The translations under genes were made by a program, and so were the position numbers. From Nageia nagi (taxonomy: Eukaryota > Pinophyta), in assembly GCA_050084985.1 (NCBI GenBank), contig JBITNC010000001.1, forward strand, positions 41,478,001 to 41,542,000: 64,000 bases of DNA, read 5' to 3'. The notes below the pieces were generated by a model. The model worked only from the letters and a program-made list of their open reading frames with translations. It searched no databases and was not told the DNA's origin. This document shows, in pieces, positions 11,871 through 23,123 of this stretch (the first letter of the stretch is position 1; every line of letters starts with the position of its first letter).

Positions 11871-14000
11871 TGACATTAACATGTTACTAACATACGATGA
11901 TTGATAATTGAGTTGAGAGGGAATTTTATATTCTCTTTTTGGTTCTTAGCATGGTAGTTAATGTCATTGGTCAAAGGTTGATGGACATAGTCTTCTAGGA
12001 TTGATTTTCATTATCTTTTTAGTTCTATTTTACTAACCTAAGTCATATTTTTAAGAAACTAATTCATATTTTTATTAGCTTAAGTCTAACCCTAAACCTT
12101 AATTAAACCCAAAACCTATAAGACCTTAAACCCTAAGCTCTTAAACCTTAAAACCCTTAAGCCCTTAAATTGTAAACCCTAAACCTTAAAAGCTTAAACC
12201 CAAAAATCATAAAATCCTAAACCTTAAACTCATAAAACATTAAAACCTAAACCCTAAAACCCTTAAGCTTTTAAATTGTAAACTTAAACCTTAAAAGCCT
12301 AAACCCTAAAATCATAAAACCCTAAATTCTTAAAACCTAAACCTTAAACTCCTAAAACCCTTAAACCATAAACCTTGTAACCTTAAATGTTGAACCCTTA
12401 AGCCTTCAAAATCTAAATCCTAAACCTTAAAATTGTAAAATCATAAAACCCTTAAACCTTAAACTCGTAAAACCTAAACTTTAAAAACCCTAGATAAAAC
12501 CCTAAACCCTTAAACCTTAAAACCCCATACCTAAAAAACCATATAACCTAATCCCTAAACCCTTAAAACCTTATACCCTAAAACCCTTAAGCCCTTGAAC
12601 CCTAAACTTTAAATGTTAAAACCTTAAAATCATAAAATCCTAAACCATACACCCTAAACTCTAAACTCGTAAACCCTTAACCTTTAAACCTAATAAACCC
12701 TTAACCTTTAAACCTAATAAATATAATCTAAATCAATTTTTTGCTAACCATATAAGTTTGACCTAAGTTAAGGTTTTAGGATTATGGTTAGGGTTATGGT
12801 TACGATTTAAGGTATAGGGTTAAGGTTAGTGTTAGTGGTAAGGTTAGGGGTAAGTGTTTAGGGTAAGGGTTAGTGAACATGCACAAATATATATTTAGTT
12901 ATGGATCATGTACAATGTATTATATGATTTAACAATTAATGAGAATCTTGAGCTCATATATTTTTCAATATTATTACTAACATGGGGTGATCGATAATTT
13001 GGCTAATGGGGAATTTTATGTTTTATATTTGGTTCTTGGCATGGTAGTTAATGTCATTGTTCAAAGGTTGATGGACATAGTCTTTTAGGATTGATTTTCA
13101 TTATCTTTTTAGTTCTTTTTTACTAACTTAAGTCATATTTTTAAGAAACTAATTCATATTTTTATTAACTTAAGTCTAACCCTAAACCTTAATTAAACCC
13201 AAAAATCATAATACCCTAAACCCTTAAACCCAAAGCTCTTAAAACTTAAAACCCTTAAGTACTTAAATTGCAAACCCTAGACCTTAAAAGCTTAAACCCT
13301 AAACCTTAAGTCATGTTTTTACTAACTTAGATAAGTAAAACATTTACTAACCTAAGTAAGGTTTTATAACCTAAGTGTGACATAAGTTAAATTTTTACTA
13401 ACTTAAGCCTAACTTATGTCAAATATTTACAAACCTAAGTCATTTTTTAATAAACTAATTCATATTTGTATTAGTTTAAGTTTAACCCTAAACCTTAAAC
13501 CCCCAAAACCATATGATCCTAAACCCTAAGCTTCTAGACCCTAAAACCTTTAAGCCTTTAAATTGTAAACCCTAAACTTAAAACCATAAGCTCTAAAATC
13601 ATAAAACCTTAAACTCTAAACCCTTAAAATCTTGAAACCCTAAACCTTAAAAACCTTAAACCCTTACACCATAAACCCTAAAACCTTAAACCATATAACC
13701 CTAAACTTTAAACCCTTAATACCTCAAACTCTAAACCTTAAACCTTAAAACCCTAAACCTTAAATTTGTAAAATTATAAACTCTTAAACCTTAAAGTCGT
13801 AAATCCTAAATCTTGAAAACCTTAGTTAAAACTCTAAACCCTTAAACCTTTAAAACCATATGTCTTATCCCCTAAACCCTTAAAATTTTATACTCTAAAA
13901 CTCTTTAATCCCTTAACCCTAAACCCATAAACCTTAAACCTTAAACCCTTGTAAACCTATAAACCCTTAAACCCTAAGTCAACATTTTAACACTAAGTAA
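11870..14000. repeat. Degenerate interstitial telomere-like arrays with a 1.09-kb duplication
   Basis: Two blocks (about 12,080-12,720 and 13,165-13,985) consist of variants of the plant telomere repeat on the C-rich strand: CCCTAAA, CCTTAAA, CCATAAA, CCTTTAAA. Each block is preceded by the same leader (GGTTCTT[AG]GCATGGTAGTTAATG onwards, at 11,941 and 13,031), so the unit of leader plus array is duplicated with a period of about 1,090 bp. A third partial leader lies at about 13,420-13,500. At 12,763-12,880 a G-rich-strand block (GGTTAGGG variants) occurs in the opposite sense. Confidence 0.85.
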
Positions 14001-15650
14001 AATATTTAAAACTTATATTAAAATTTAAAAACTAAATATAATTAATTAATTTAAAGCATGTAAGGTTTTCCTACTTACCATTTTAGCATCCACCTTTTCA
14101 ACAAGCTTTGAAAAACCTTCTTAAAGTTCATAGTTGCTTTCCTCCTTTGTTGAAAGTCGATCATATTTGGATAAGTACAAAAAAATTAATAAATATTTAA
14201 TTATTATATGTATAAATATTAAAGAATTCATTAAATTAGTATACTCATAAATATTGCATCAAACCCTTACTTTCTTGTAGAACCCATACGATGCGTACCC
14301 ACAAACAACAATTTGAAATATCCACATGCTTGTAAAGATTTTTACTATCATGAGGACTCTTGTGTGGATGCACAATGCTTCTCAACTGCATTAACTTTTG
14401 CGACCAATTATTTCCACACTTTTGGATCATGGTTAGCTTTTCTATGGTAATGAGTATGCTCAGCTGGGTCATGAGACTTGATGAGGCATATATATTAGTC
14501 TCTCTTCCAATTTAGAGTCCTTTTAGCCCTTTGTAGTGCAAAATATGCACTAAACCCATCTCCAAAATCATTTTTGAGAGTGCCTATAAATTTTCTTTTA
14601 CCTACAAAATACACACTTACAAAAATTAGTTTTAATTTTTTTAGAAAATAAGAATTTTACATGCATAATAAATATTTTTCAAAATATTATTATTAATAGT
14701 ATGTATAAAAAATATCTAATACTCTCATCATATGATTTCCAATCAAGATCTAAGGTCTTCCCAAAAAAAATCGAGTGCATACTTCCTTACATGTTCATAA
14801 AAAACTCTCCTTGTAAAATATTTGAAAATATTAGTAATTATTATATTGCAAATATATATTTAAATGTATTATTTTTCAAACATAAATGTATTGATTTTAT
14901 GTACTCGTTGAATCCTCAATTATTTCACCATCAAGTTTCACTCTTATCTCAATTCCAAGTGAACTAATCGATGTGAGGAATGCATGGGGATCTTGATTCA
15001 CTCACTCTGTAATTTCAATACTCATGTCATCTTTATCAAATTATAATTAACTGTTAAACAAAATTAATAAGAAATTAAAAAATAATAATATTTAAAATAT
15101 TTTTAAAAATTGAAGTCATGGAAAAAATTACCACATGGAGTGGTTGGAGGTAGCGGTGAAATGGTACGTTAACTATGACTATCTACTTGAGAGGTCTCGA
15201 TATCTTGCACCCTATCCATTTCTTTTTTTGTTAATATTTTCTAGCAATTTTCAACACTTGCTTAAGTGTTATCATATGTTAAAAAAATAAATAAAAAATA
15301 TTGTTTATCTTATGAAAAAAGTAGTATTAAAGAAAATATATGAATAATAAAATAGTACCTATTAATACTTAGAGTCAGTTCTATTGATATTTTTTTCATT
15401 TCTTTTTTATGGATCCTCTCTTCATCATCATTGGACCTCCTCTCACCTACTTCATTGCTCATGATAATATCTAAATAAATCAAATAAATAACCCATGAAT
15501 AAATATATAATAAATAATACCTTTTAAAACTTTAAAAATATTAAAATCATTAATTTAAAAAAAATCTTTACAAGTATTAAAAAATCTATTTAAAACATTA
15601 AAATATATTTAAAAATGTAAAAATATTAACATTATTAACATCTAAAAATT
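14001..15650 (-). other. AT-rich DNA with weak minus-strand coding-like pieces, unrecognised
   Basis: On the minus strand a frame at 15,357-15,465 reads MSNEVGERRSNDDEERIHKK and continues a little to a GTACTA donor-like site. Shorter open pieces follow near 15,150-15,290, 14,870-15,010 and 14,245-14,600 (the last contains FIGTLKNDFGDGFSAYFALQ). They could be exons of a decayed transposon gene, but I cannot name a family and they may be chance. Confidence 0.25.
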
Positions 15651-15651
15651 T

Positions 15652-15862
15652 AGGCTAAAAATTTGGGTTAAAAGTTTTTTAGTTAAGGAGGGGGAGGGGT
15701 TAAAAAACTTAGGTTAGGTATTGGGAGGGGTTTAAAAGGGCTTTAAAAATTTAGGCTAGAGGTTGGGAATTGAAAAAAGTATGTTGGGGGGGTGGGGGTT
15801 AAACAATTTTGGTTAGAGGGGGTTGGTTAATGTTTTTTGGATAGAGGGGGTTAAAAAATTTG
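15652..15862 (+). repeat. G-rich degenerate repeat (GGGGTTAAAAA / TTTAGGTTAG-like)
   Basis: Repeated motifs of the form GGGGTTAAAAA.TT.GGTTAG recur with runs of up to seven G. Strand asymmetry is strong: G on the plus strand, almost no C. Confidence 0.7.
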
Positions 15863-15948
15863 ATGTATTAAATTATATTAAAATATTAAATTTAAATTTT
15901 ATGTTAAATTTTAAAGTTATTATATTAAATATATTTTAAAAATATGAA

Positions 15949-15951
<3 letters not shown>

Positions 15952-16029
<78 letters not shown>
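15952..16029. repeat. (AT)n microsatellite
   Basis: About 39 AT dinucleotides with a single interruption near 15,990. Confidence 0.97.
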
Positions 16030-16034
<5 letters not shown>

Positions 16035-16149
16035 CATTTTAGTATTTTATCTTTTAATGTGGATTAGGCAGATTGGAGCATATAATTTTCTTAAATTTTT
16101 ATCTAATTGATTTTCTACATGTTTTCTTATGGTGATCTCGAAATTTGTT

Positions 16150-16600
16150 TTGTTTTGGCTTGAAGTTTTAGCAAAAAAAATTCAAAATTGTCTAAAAATT
16201 GGAAAAAACGTTAGAATTTTTATCGAATTTTGGATATTTTACTAAGAATTTTGAAAATACATAGGATTTTTACGAATTTCTCTACCTAAAGTTTTTTCCA
16301 AATTTTATAAAGTTTTTAAAAAATGATTTTTACCAAATTATATAAAAACCCTATAACATTTGGGAAAAAGAGTTTTTACCAAATTCTCTAAAAATCCTAT
16401 AAAATTTGGAAAAAAACCTTAAAGATTTTATCATTTTTAGAGAATTTTGTTAAAAATCCTAAGATTTTTTTCAAATTTTATAAGTTTTTAAAAAATTTGG
16501 TAAAAACCTTAGGGTTTTTTTCTAAAACCTTTAAAAAATCTCAAATTTACAAAACAAACTTAGGGTTTTTACTAGTTTTATCTAGATTTAATACACCCTA
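16150..16600. repeat. Low-complexity region of short inverted and direct repeats
   Basis: Variants of TTTTTACCAAATT.TATAAAAACC and their complements (AAATTTGG.AAAAA) recur many times in both orientations, so the region could fold into hairpins. There is no coding signal. Confidence 0.55.
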
Positions 16601-16601
16601 G

Positions 16602-19007
16602 ATTTTTTTTTTGAATGATAAAAGACCTTTCAATTAATATAAATATCTTTCATAAAAAAAAAGAGGTAGGTGGAATTAAGCACACCTCATGAGAAAGCAC
16701 AACAAATAAACTAAAAAGAATCCCCTTTAAACTAACCCTAAGTTAGGAATTCATTCCAGAGAAACTCGAATGATGGAGCAGGCTACATTCCACTAATAAT
16801 CAAGCAAGTTTCATAGATGTTGAACCTCCACATTCACTTTCTCAACTTGAACAATAATTTGCAACCAATATTTATAGAAAATAACAAATTTTTCTACTAA
16901 AGAAAAGGAAGATGAAGCTTCTTGCCAAGAAAAAAATTATATCATTCTTGACCTTCCAAAGATGATATAAAATATTGAGTCAAAAAATATACCAAATTTC
17001 CCCTAAGGGTTCAGAGAACTACATAGGGTATCCTAATAACACATGAACCCAAAATAGGGAGTAACCATAAAAAGGCTAAAAGAAGGAAAAAGTCCAACTC
17101 CAAGTGGTTAAAGATTTAGGACAAGATCAACAGACATAAGTGAAACTATCAGGTTGCCCATAGAATGCATAGAATGGGTTGGCCACCCCCGAATATTGAA
17201 GCCTATGGCTAATAGGTAAGCCTTGATGCAATAGCCTCCATGCAAAACATATTTATTTAGGATCAAGGTATCAAGCCTAGATTATATAAAATCTTAAAAT
17301 CCATCTAGATTAGATGGAAATAAGATCCCAATAATTATTCAGATGCTCAAACATAGGGATATTAAGAGATAACCAAAGATAGCCTAATCTAGGTTTAAAA
17401 TTCTGAAGATGGATATTCTTAAGCCAATGCTAATCATCCCACCAGGGCTTCTAAAAATATCATCCCAATTTCCTTAAAACAAAAAATGCGATTTTGTCAA
17501 AGATGACATCAAAGGTAGCTTTATCATCTTCTCACAAATTGAACTTGTTGCAAAATTACTCCCAAGGTAACCAATGCTTGGTTTGAAAATTAAAAAACTA
17601 TTGGAAAGAGTCCATTCCCTTCCTATGAAAGAAAAGGCTATGACCCATTGAATATTTGCTAAATAAAATACATCAAATTTGAGAATAGGCCCTTGATAAA
17701 ACCTACTTCCCATTCCACTAAATCCCTAGTTTGAGAGCTTCCTAGGCTTTCCAAATACTCTTTGCAATAAAAGAACCATCAATCTTGATAGGGACTTGAG
17801 CAGTGAGAATCATTTGAAGGTCTAATCCTTTCCAAGATTTCTTTCCATATGGCATGCCTATAGATACACAATACCAAATGAGAATCTTCCAGGCTTCATC
17901 ACCCTTTAAAGCTCTAATTATCCATTTAGAACACAAAGTAAAACCTTGATTCTAAAAATAAAGAATATTCATTCCACTAGCAGCATGAGGAAGGAAACCT
18001 CTATGGAAATCTCTTTTTTGGCTACTATAAGCCTGAATAAAATCTTTAAGAAGCTTGTCTAGTTTTTGGTAGCATTCATTAGAAGGGACCTAAGAAAAGG
18101 AATAATACACATGAGTAGAACCTAAGAACCTTGTGCAAATTTGGTACCTCCCCACAAGAGAAACCTCTTGGTAGTCCAATACTTGAGTTTTTTCTCAATT
18201 TTCTAAATAACAAAGTTTCAAAGCTAAGCAAGGGAAGCTTGAAAGGAAAAAGGAATACCAAAAAATTTAAACACCTCACCAAGTTGAATCCATTTCCAAG
18301 GAAAGAGGCTAAGCTAGTGAGGCATAGGTGTTACCACCTATTTGAAGTAGAAAGTTTTCTACCATTGAATACTAGAGCCAGAGGCATAATAAAAAATATT
18401 CAAACACTCTAAAGTTGATCGAATAGATTGCTTATCTTCAAGAAGAGTTATAAAAGTCATCAACAAAATGGCCATTAATGAGCTACAAGGGGAAGTTAGG
18501 CAAAGCAATTCCTTGAATCACACCTTGCTGAGCTTTGTGTGCTAAAATATAATCGAAAGCCTCAATAGCTAAAATAAAAAGGGAAGGGGCTAAAGGGAAG
18601 CCTTAACAGATAGAGTGGGAAAGGGTAATAGGAGGGGACCAAACACTATTCATTGTAAGAATAATAGAGGCATCTCGAAATAACATTTGGATCAATTGAA
18701 GAAAAATAGGGCGAAACCCAAGTGCTTGAAGCATGGATAAGCTAAAGTGCCATTCAATCCTATCATAGGCTTTTTCAAAATCAATTTTAATAAACAAAGC
18801 TTCTTGATCAGAGACCCTTACCCATTCCATGCCTTCCCAAATAATAATAACCTTATATAAGATATAATGATCCTTTACAAAACCTATTTGCTTTGGTTGA
18901 ACAATCAAAGGAAGCAATGGTCTAAGCTTAAGAGCTAAAAATTTAGAAATAATTTTATAGTTCACATTTAATAAAGTTATAGGTCTCCAAGTTGGTAATG
19001 ATCTCAA
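16602..19007 (-). pseudogene. LINE-1: 3' half of a plant LINE (reverse transcriptase to poly(A) end)
   Basis: Minus-strand non-LTR retrotransposon. Near 18,960-19,000 it reads LPTWRPITLLNVNYKIISK, then PKQIGFVKDH, then FIKIDFEKAYDRIEW at about 18,750-18,800 and ILTMNSVWSPPI. A HFVDD motif, the family's FADD-type catalytic site, lies near 18,450-18,470 in a shifted frame. Downstream, LSKW-like SKWIIRALKGDEAWKIL at 17,880-17,935 is the typical LINE C-terminal region. A T-run at 16,602-16,612 is the complement of the poly(A) tail, so this is the 3' end. Stops and frameshifts make it dead. It continues at 27,514 beyond the copia insertion. Confidence 0.85.
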
Positions 19008-19496
19008 TGAAGGAATTAGTTCTACACTAATCCTCAAGGTCCAAGACTATAGGAAACTTAATCATTCAACATCTACAAGCTAATAACACCATTCACACAA
19101 GATAACACCAATATAAGTGGTTCCTCCCTCTTTGGGAGTACATCCACAACTAGATCTCAATTCTCAAACTATGCACCCTCTTACTACAATTCCTTTCTCT
19201 CCTACACAAACTAGTAGAGTAATCTTACTCAAAATCTAAGTTATATTACAAGAGGAGAGGCCCTCTATTTATAACATGAGAGCACCTCCCTAACCTCCCT
19301 TTAAACCAAGGGTAAGGTTAGGGTTACAATAAATATATTACCTAACTTTAACCTACCAACTAACCACTTGGTAAGGTCAAAGTTTACATAATAAAGAATT
19401 CAATTAATCCCTTAAGGTATATAAATATCCTTTAAGTGATTAATTGAATTTACAAGGAGTTTAGATATTCACAATATTTCATTACAAATTCTAACA
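19008..19496 (-). repeat. Element A 3' LTR
   Basis: 489 bp, about 98% identical to the 5' LTR, with substitutions only. Confidence 0.95.
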
Positions 19497-19505
19497 CTCC
19501 CCCTT
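19497..19505 (-). other. Element A polypurine tract
   Basis: The minus strand reads AAGGGGGAG immediately before the 3' LTR. Confidence 0.9.
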
Positions 19506-20251
19506 AATGCAATATTGGGATAGAGCGTAGAAGAGAGAAGAGAGAGAGAGTAAGAGAGAGTTCTCCTCCATAGAGATACAAGCGGAGATGAGAACATTTA
19601 CATATTTGAGAATCTTTTTGAGAACTAGTTTGAGACTCACTACATTACCATTTGACAAAATGGTTTACAATACAATCATTAACCATAACTGGTTTCACTG
19701 TACATAGTAGTCGATCAACTTTAAGCTGACATGTGAGTCTCCATGAGCTTGCTTACACAAGGTGAGTAACCTGCATTTCTAAAGAAGATCCTGCATGCTA
19801 CAAGCAACTCATGAACAAAATTAGTTAGATGCATCATATATTCACTTTATTAAATAGGAGAATCAAATAATGCCATCTTATAAATAACTGATCAATGGTG
19901 CACTATAAGTCATCACAGAGATGCCAAGCCATCACTCATAGTCACCTGTTGTATATAGACATGTGTTGATTATTAATAGAGCATAACATATAGATGACTG
20001 TACAATGCCTAAAGACACATACCAGATCTTCTCATATGAATATTTGAACAATGAAATTGATTGATCAATTATATGCTCAAAAAATTGTACAATAAGTTTC
20101 TCACACAGAGCAAACTTACCATGGAGGTATAAAATGTACAAGAAGTTCCTCACACAGAGCGAACTTACCACGGAGGTATATCATAATCAACACTATATAA
20201 CAACAAAAAAAGAGGCCTCTTAGAGGTGAAGTTGTCATCACTAACAAAAGT

Positions 20252-23123
20252 TCAAACTTCACTCCCCCTTGAGGGCAACTTCACCAACCCGAGAGAATCC
20301 CTAAGCTTGCTGAACTGAGCTTCAAGAAGGGGCTTGGTGAATAAATCAACGGAGTTTATAGTAGATGGAAAATACTCCAAGTGTATGATGTCATCTAGAA
20401 CCTTCTCCCTGATAAAATGGGCTTGGATTTCCACATGTTTGGTTCTCTGATGGAACACAGGATTCTTAGCCAAAGAGATAGCCGATTGATTGTCTAAAGA
20501 AATAAGAGATGGGCCATTTTGCTCATACCCAATTTCGTTCAGAAGATGCCTTAGCCATATAGCTTCTTGGGTGGCAACAGATATGGCTCGATATTTAGCT
20601 TCGGTGGTAGAAAGAGTCACAGTAGGTTGCTTCTTGGAAGCCCAAGAGATAGCACCTAAACTAATGCTAAACACATATGTAGAGGTTGATTTTCTGTCAT
20701 CTCTATATCCCCCATAATCAGAATCTGAGAACCCAAAGAGAATAATCGAGGGCACTTTGGAATACTTAAGAGAAAGATCCTTTGTCCCTCCACATACCTC
20801 AAGATTTGCTTAACAGCATTGAGGTGCACAACATATGGTTTTTGCATGAATTGTGCTATCAGATTCACTGCAAAGGCAATATCAGGTCGAGAGATAGTCA
20901 GATACAAAAGACTACCGATCAATTGCCTATAAGCTATAGCATCAGCCAACTAAGAATCTAAGCTCAAAGATACAATGATTCCAAGAGAAATAGGTATTGC
21001 AGCATATCTACACTCCTCCATTCCAAACTTTTGCAATATGTCTGATATATACTTAGATTGACTAAGATAAGTATAATCTTTGTGTTGGTATACTTGCATC
21101 CCAAGATAGTAATGCAATAGACCTAGATCAGTCATTTCAAATGTTGCCTTCAGTTTGGATATGCACTCTTGGATGATTTCAATATTATTACCAGTTATGA
21201 GAAGATCATCCACATAAAGGAGAATTAAGAATCCTAAAATTTTCTTGTACCATGCTCTAGGTGCTTTCTTAAGTCCATACAAAGACTTCTTTAGCTTGCA
21301 CACAAAAGACTCTTTACCTTCTGGAATAAATCCTTCTGGTTGATTCATGTAGATTTCTACATCCAAGTCACCATTGAGAAATGCACTCTTGACATCAAGT
21401 TGAAAAACTTTCCATCCTTGAGCTGCAGAAAGAGCAAGGATTATCCTGACAGTAGGCATCTTGGCCATAGGAGCAAAGGTTTCCTCATAATCAATACCAT
21501 ATTTCTAAGCGAATCCTTTGGCCACTAACCTTGCTTTGTATTTTTCAATTTCTCCATCAAAATTATACTTGACCTTGTATATCCATTTATTTCCAATCAC
21601 ATTTTTCTCATTGGGATAAGGAACCAAATCCCAAGTTTCATTTTTTATGAGCACCTCATACTCAACTTTCATAGCTTCCATCCAACACTCTTGCTTGGAA
21701 GCTTCTTTGAAGGTTGATGGCTCATTCGTATTATCAATTTTGGCAAATAAAGATTTATTCAAGGTCATACTCCTTGTAATTCTCTGAGCTGGAGAATTTT
21801 GCTCTTATGGTGACTTCCCTACATTATCATCCAACCAGTTAGGTGCAGGCGAAGAATCATCTGAATCAAACACCTCAGCATGAGAAGTCGTATCCTCAGA
21901 AAGTTCATTGGACTTAACATCCCTAGAAACAAAGACTATTTTATGGGATGAGGAGTAGAGCCTGTAACCTTTATGCTGATTATTATACCCCACAAAAATG
22001 CATTTTTCTGATCTTTTATCCAACTTCTTTCTTTTCTCTAAGGTAATGAAGGCAAATGCATCACAATCGAAGACCCTAAAGTGTGAGATGTTAGGTTTCT
22101 TTCCTGTCCATGCTTCATACAGAGTTTTACCTTCAACTGCTTTAGTAGGACACCTATTTAGGGTGTGAATAGCAGTGTGAACAGCTTCACCCCATAAGAA
22201 ACTAGGAAGGTTACCCAACATGCACCTTGCCATTTCCATAATGGTTCGATTCTTCCTTTCAGCAACTCCATTTTGTTGAGGGGTGTAAGGGATTGTGAAT
22301 TGTCGCTTGATCCCATGTTTAACACAATAGTCATTAAACTCATTGCTATTATACTCACCCCCATTATCAGATCTTAGCATCTTGATCTTAAAATCAGTTT
22401 GATTTTCAACAAGAGCCTTGAAGTCTTTAAACCTATCAAAATTTTGATCCTTATGCTCAAGTAGATAACCAAATGTCATCCTACTGAAGTCATCAATGAA
22501 GGTCAGAACATAAGAAGCTCCCCCTAGAGACTTAGTCTGAAATGGACCCATCAAATCTGAATGCACAAGCTGAAGAGGACGAGTAGCCCGAGTTGCCTTA
22601 TCTTTTTCAAACTTTTGCCTATTCATCTTTCCTAGAATGCACCTTTCATAGAGACCAATTGTGGGTGAAATATTGGGTAAACCTTCCACAAGTTATTGAT
22701 TTTTCATATCTTGAATACTCTGGTGGTTAAGGTGCCCTAATCGTTGATGCCAAAGATTACCCTTTGAACAAACATTTGCAGCAAGACACATCTTTGAAGG
22801 AACTTGATCCATAATATAAAGGTCATCCTTTACTGATCCTTTCATCAAGGTGGCAAGTCCTTTCTTAACACACCAGGAGTGTGAGGTAAACTCAAATGAG
22901 TATCCTTTCCTTGTAATCTAAATTACGGAGATAAGATTTATCCTTAGTTTAGGCACATAAAAGACATTATCAAGAACCTTTCCATGATCTTTACACTCCC
23001 TATTCTTTGAACATCAAGGACTAAATTATCACCTATCACAACTGCATCCTTATTGTACTTATGAAAGTTTTCAAACTTATCCTTTTCATAACACATGTGA
23101 TTAGTGCATCCTGAATCAACAAC
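20252..23123 (-). pseudogene. Element A pol (protease, integrase, reverse transcriptase, RNase H), broken
   Basis: Protease VVDSGCTNHM lies at about 23,094-23,123. Integrase zinc region (LWHQRLGHLNHQS, with CILGK) is at about 22,630-22,760; the first Cys of its CX2C is Tyr. The integrase catalytic core is present: HSDLMGPF, LRSDNGGEYNSNEF and PQQNGVAERKNRTIMEMARC. Reverse transcriptase has FQLDVKSAFLNGDL, YGLKKAPRAWY and LLYVDDLLITG, but roughly 30 residues are missing between the last two. RNase H has DSDYGG..DDRKST, AISWASKKQ and LSTTEAKYRA. In-frame stops are at 22,918, 22,693, 21,805, 21,505 and 20,950, with a frameshift near 20,750. The end is LPSRGSEV then stop. Confidence 0.9.

Noticed and set aside
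12080-12885. Possible ancient telomere-telomere fusion point
   Set aside because: A head-to-head fusion would put the G-rich strand block first and the C-rich block second on one strand. Here the order is reversed, and a duplicated leader precedes the arrays.
19300-19325. GGGTAAGGTTAGGGTT in the LTRs of element A as a telomeric sequence
   Set aside because: Only about two telomere-like units, present in both LTRs as part of the LTR sequence. Not an array.
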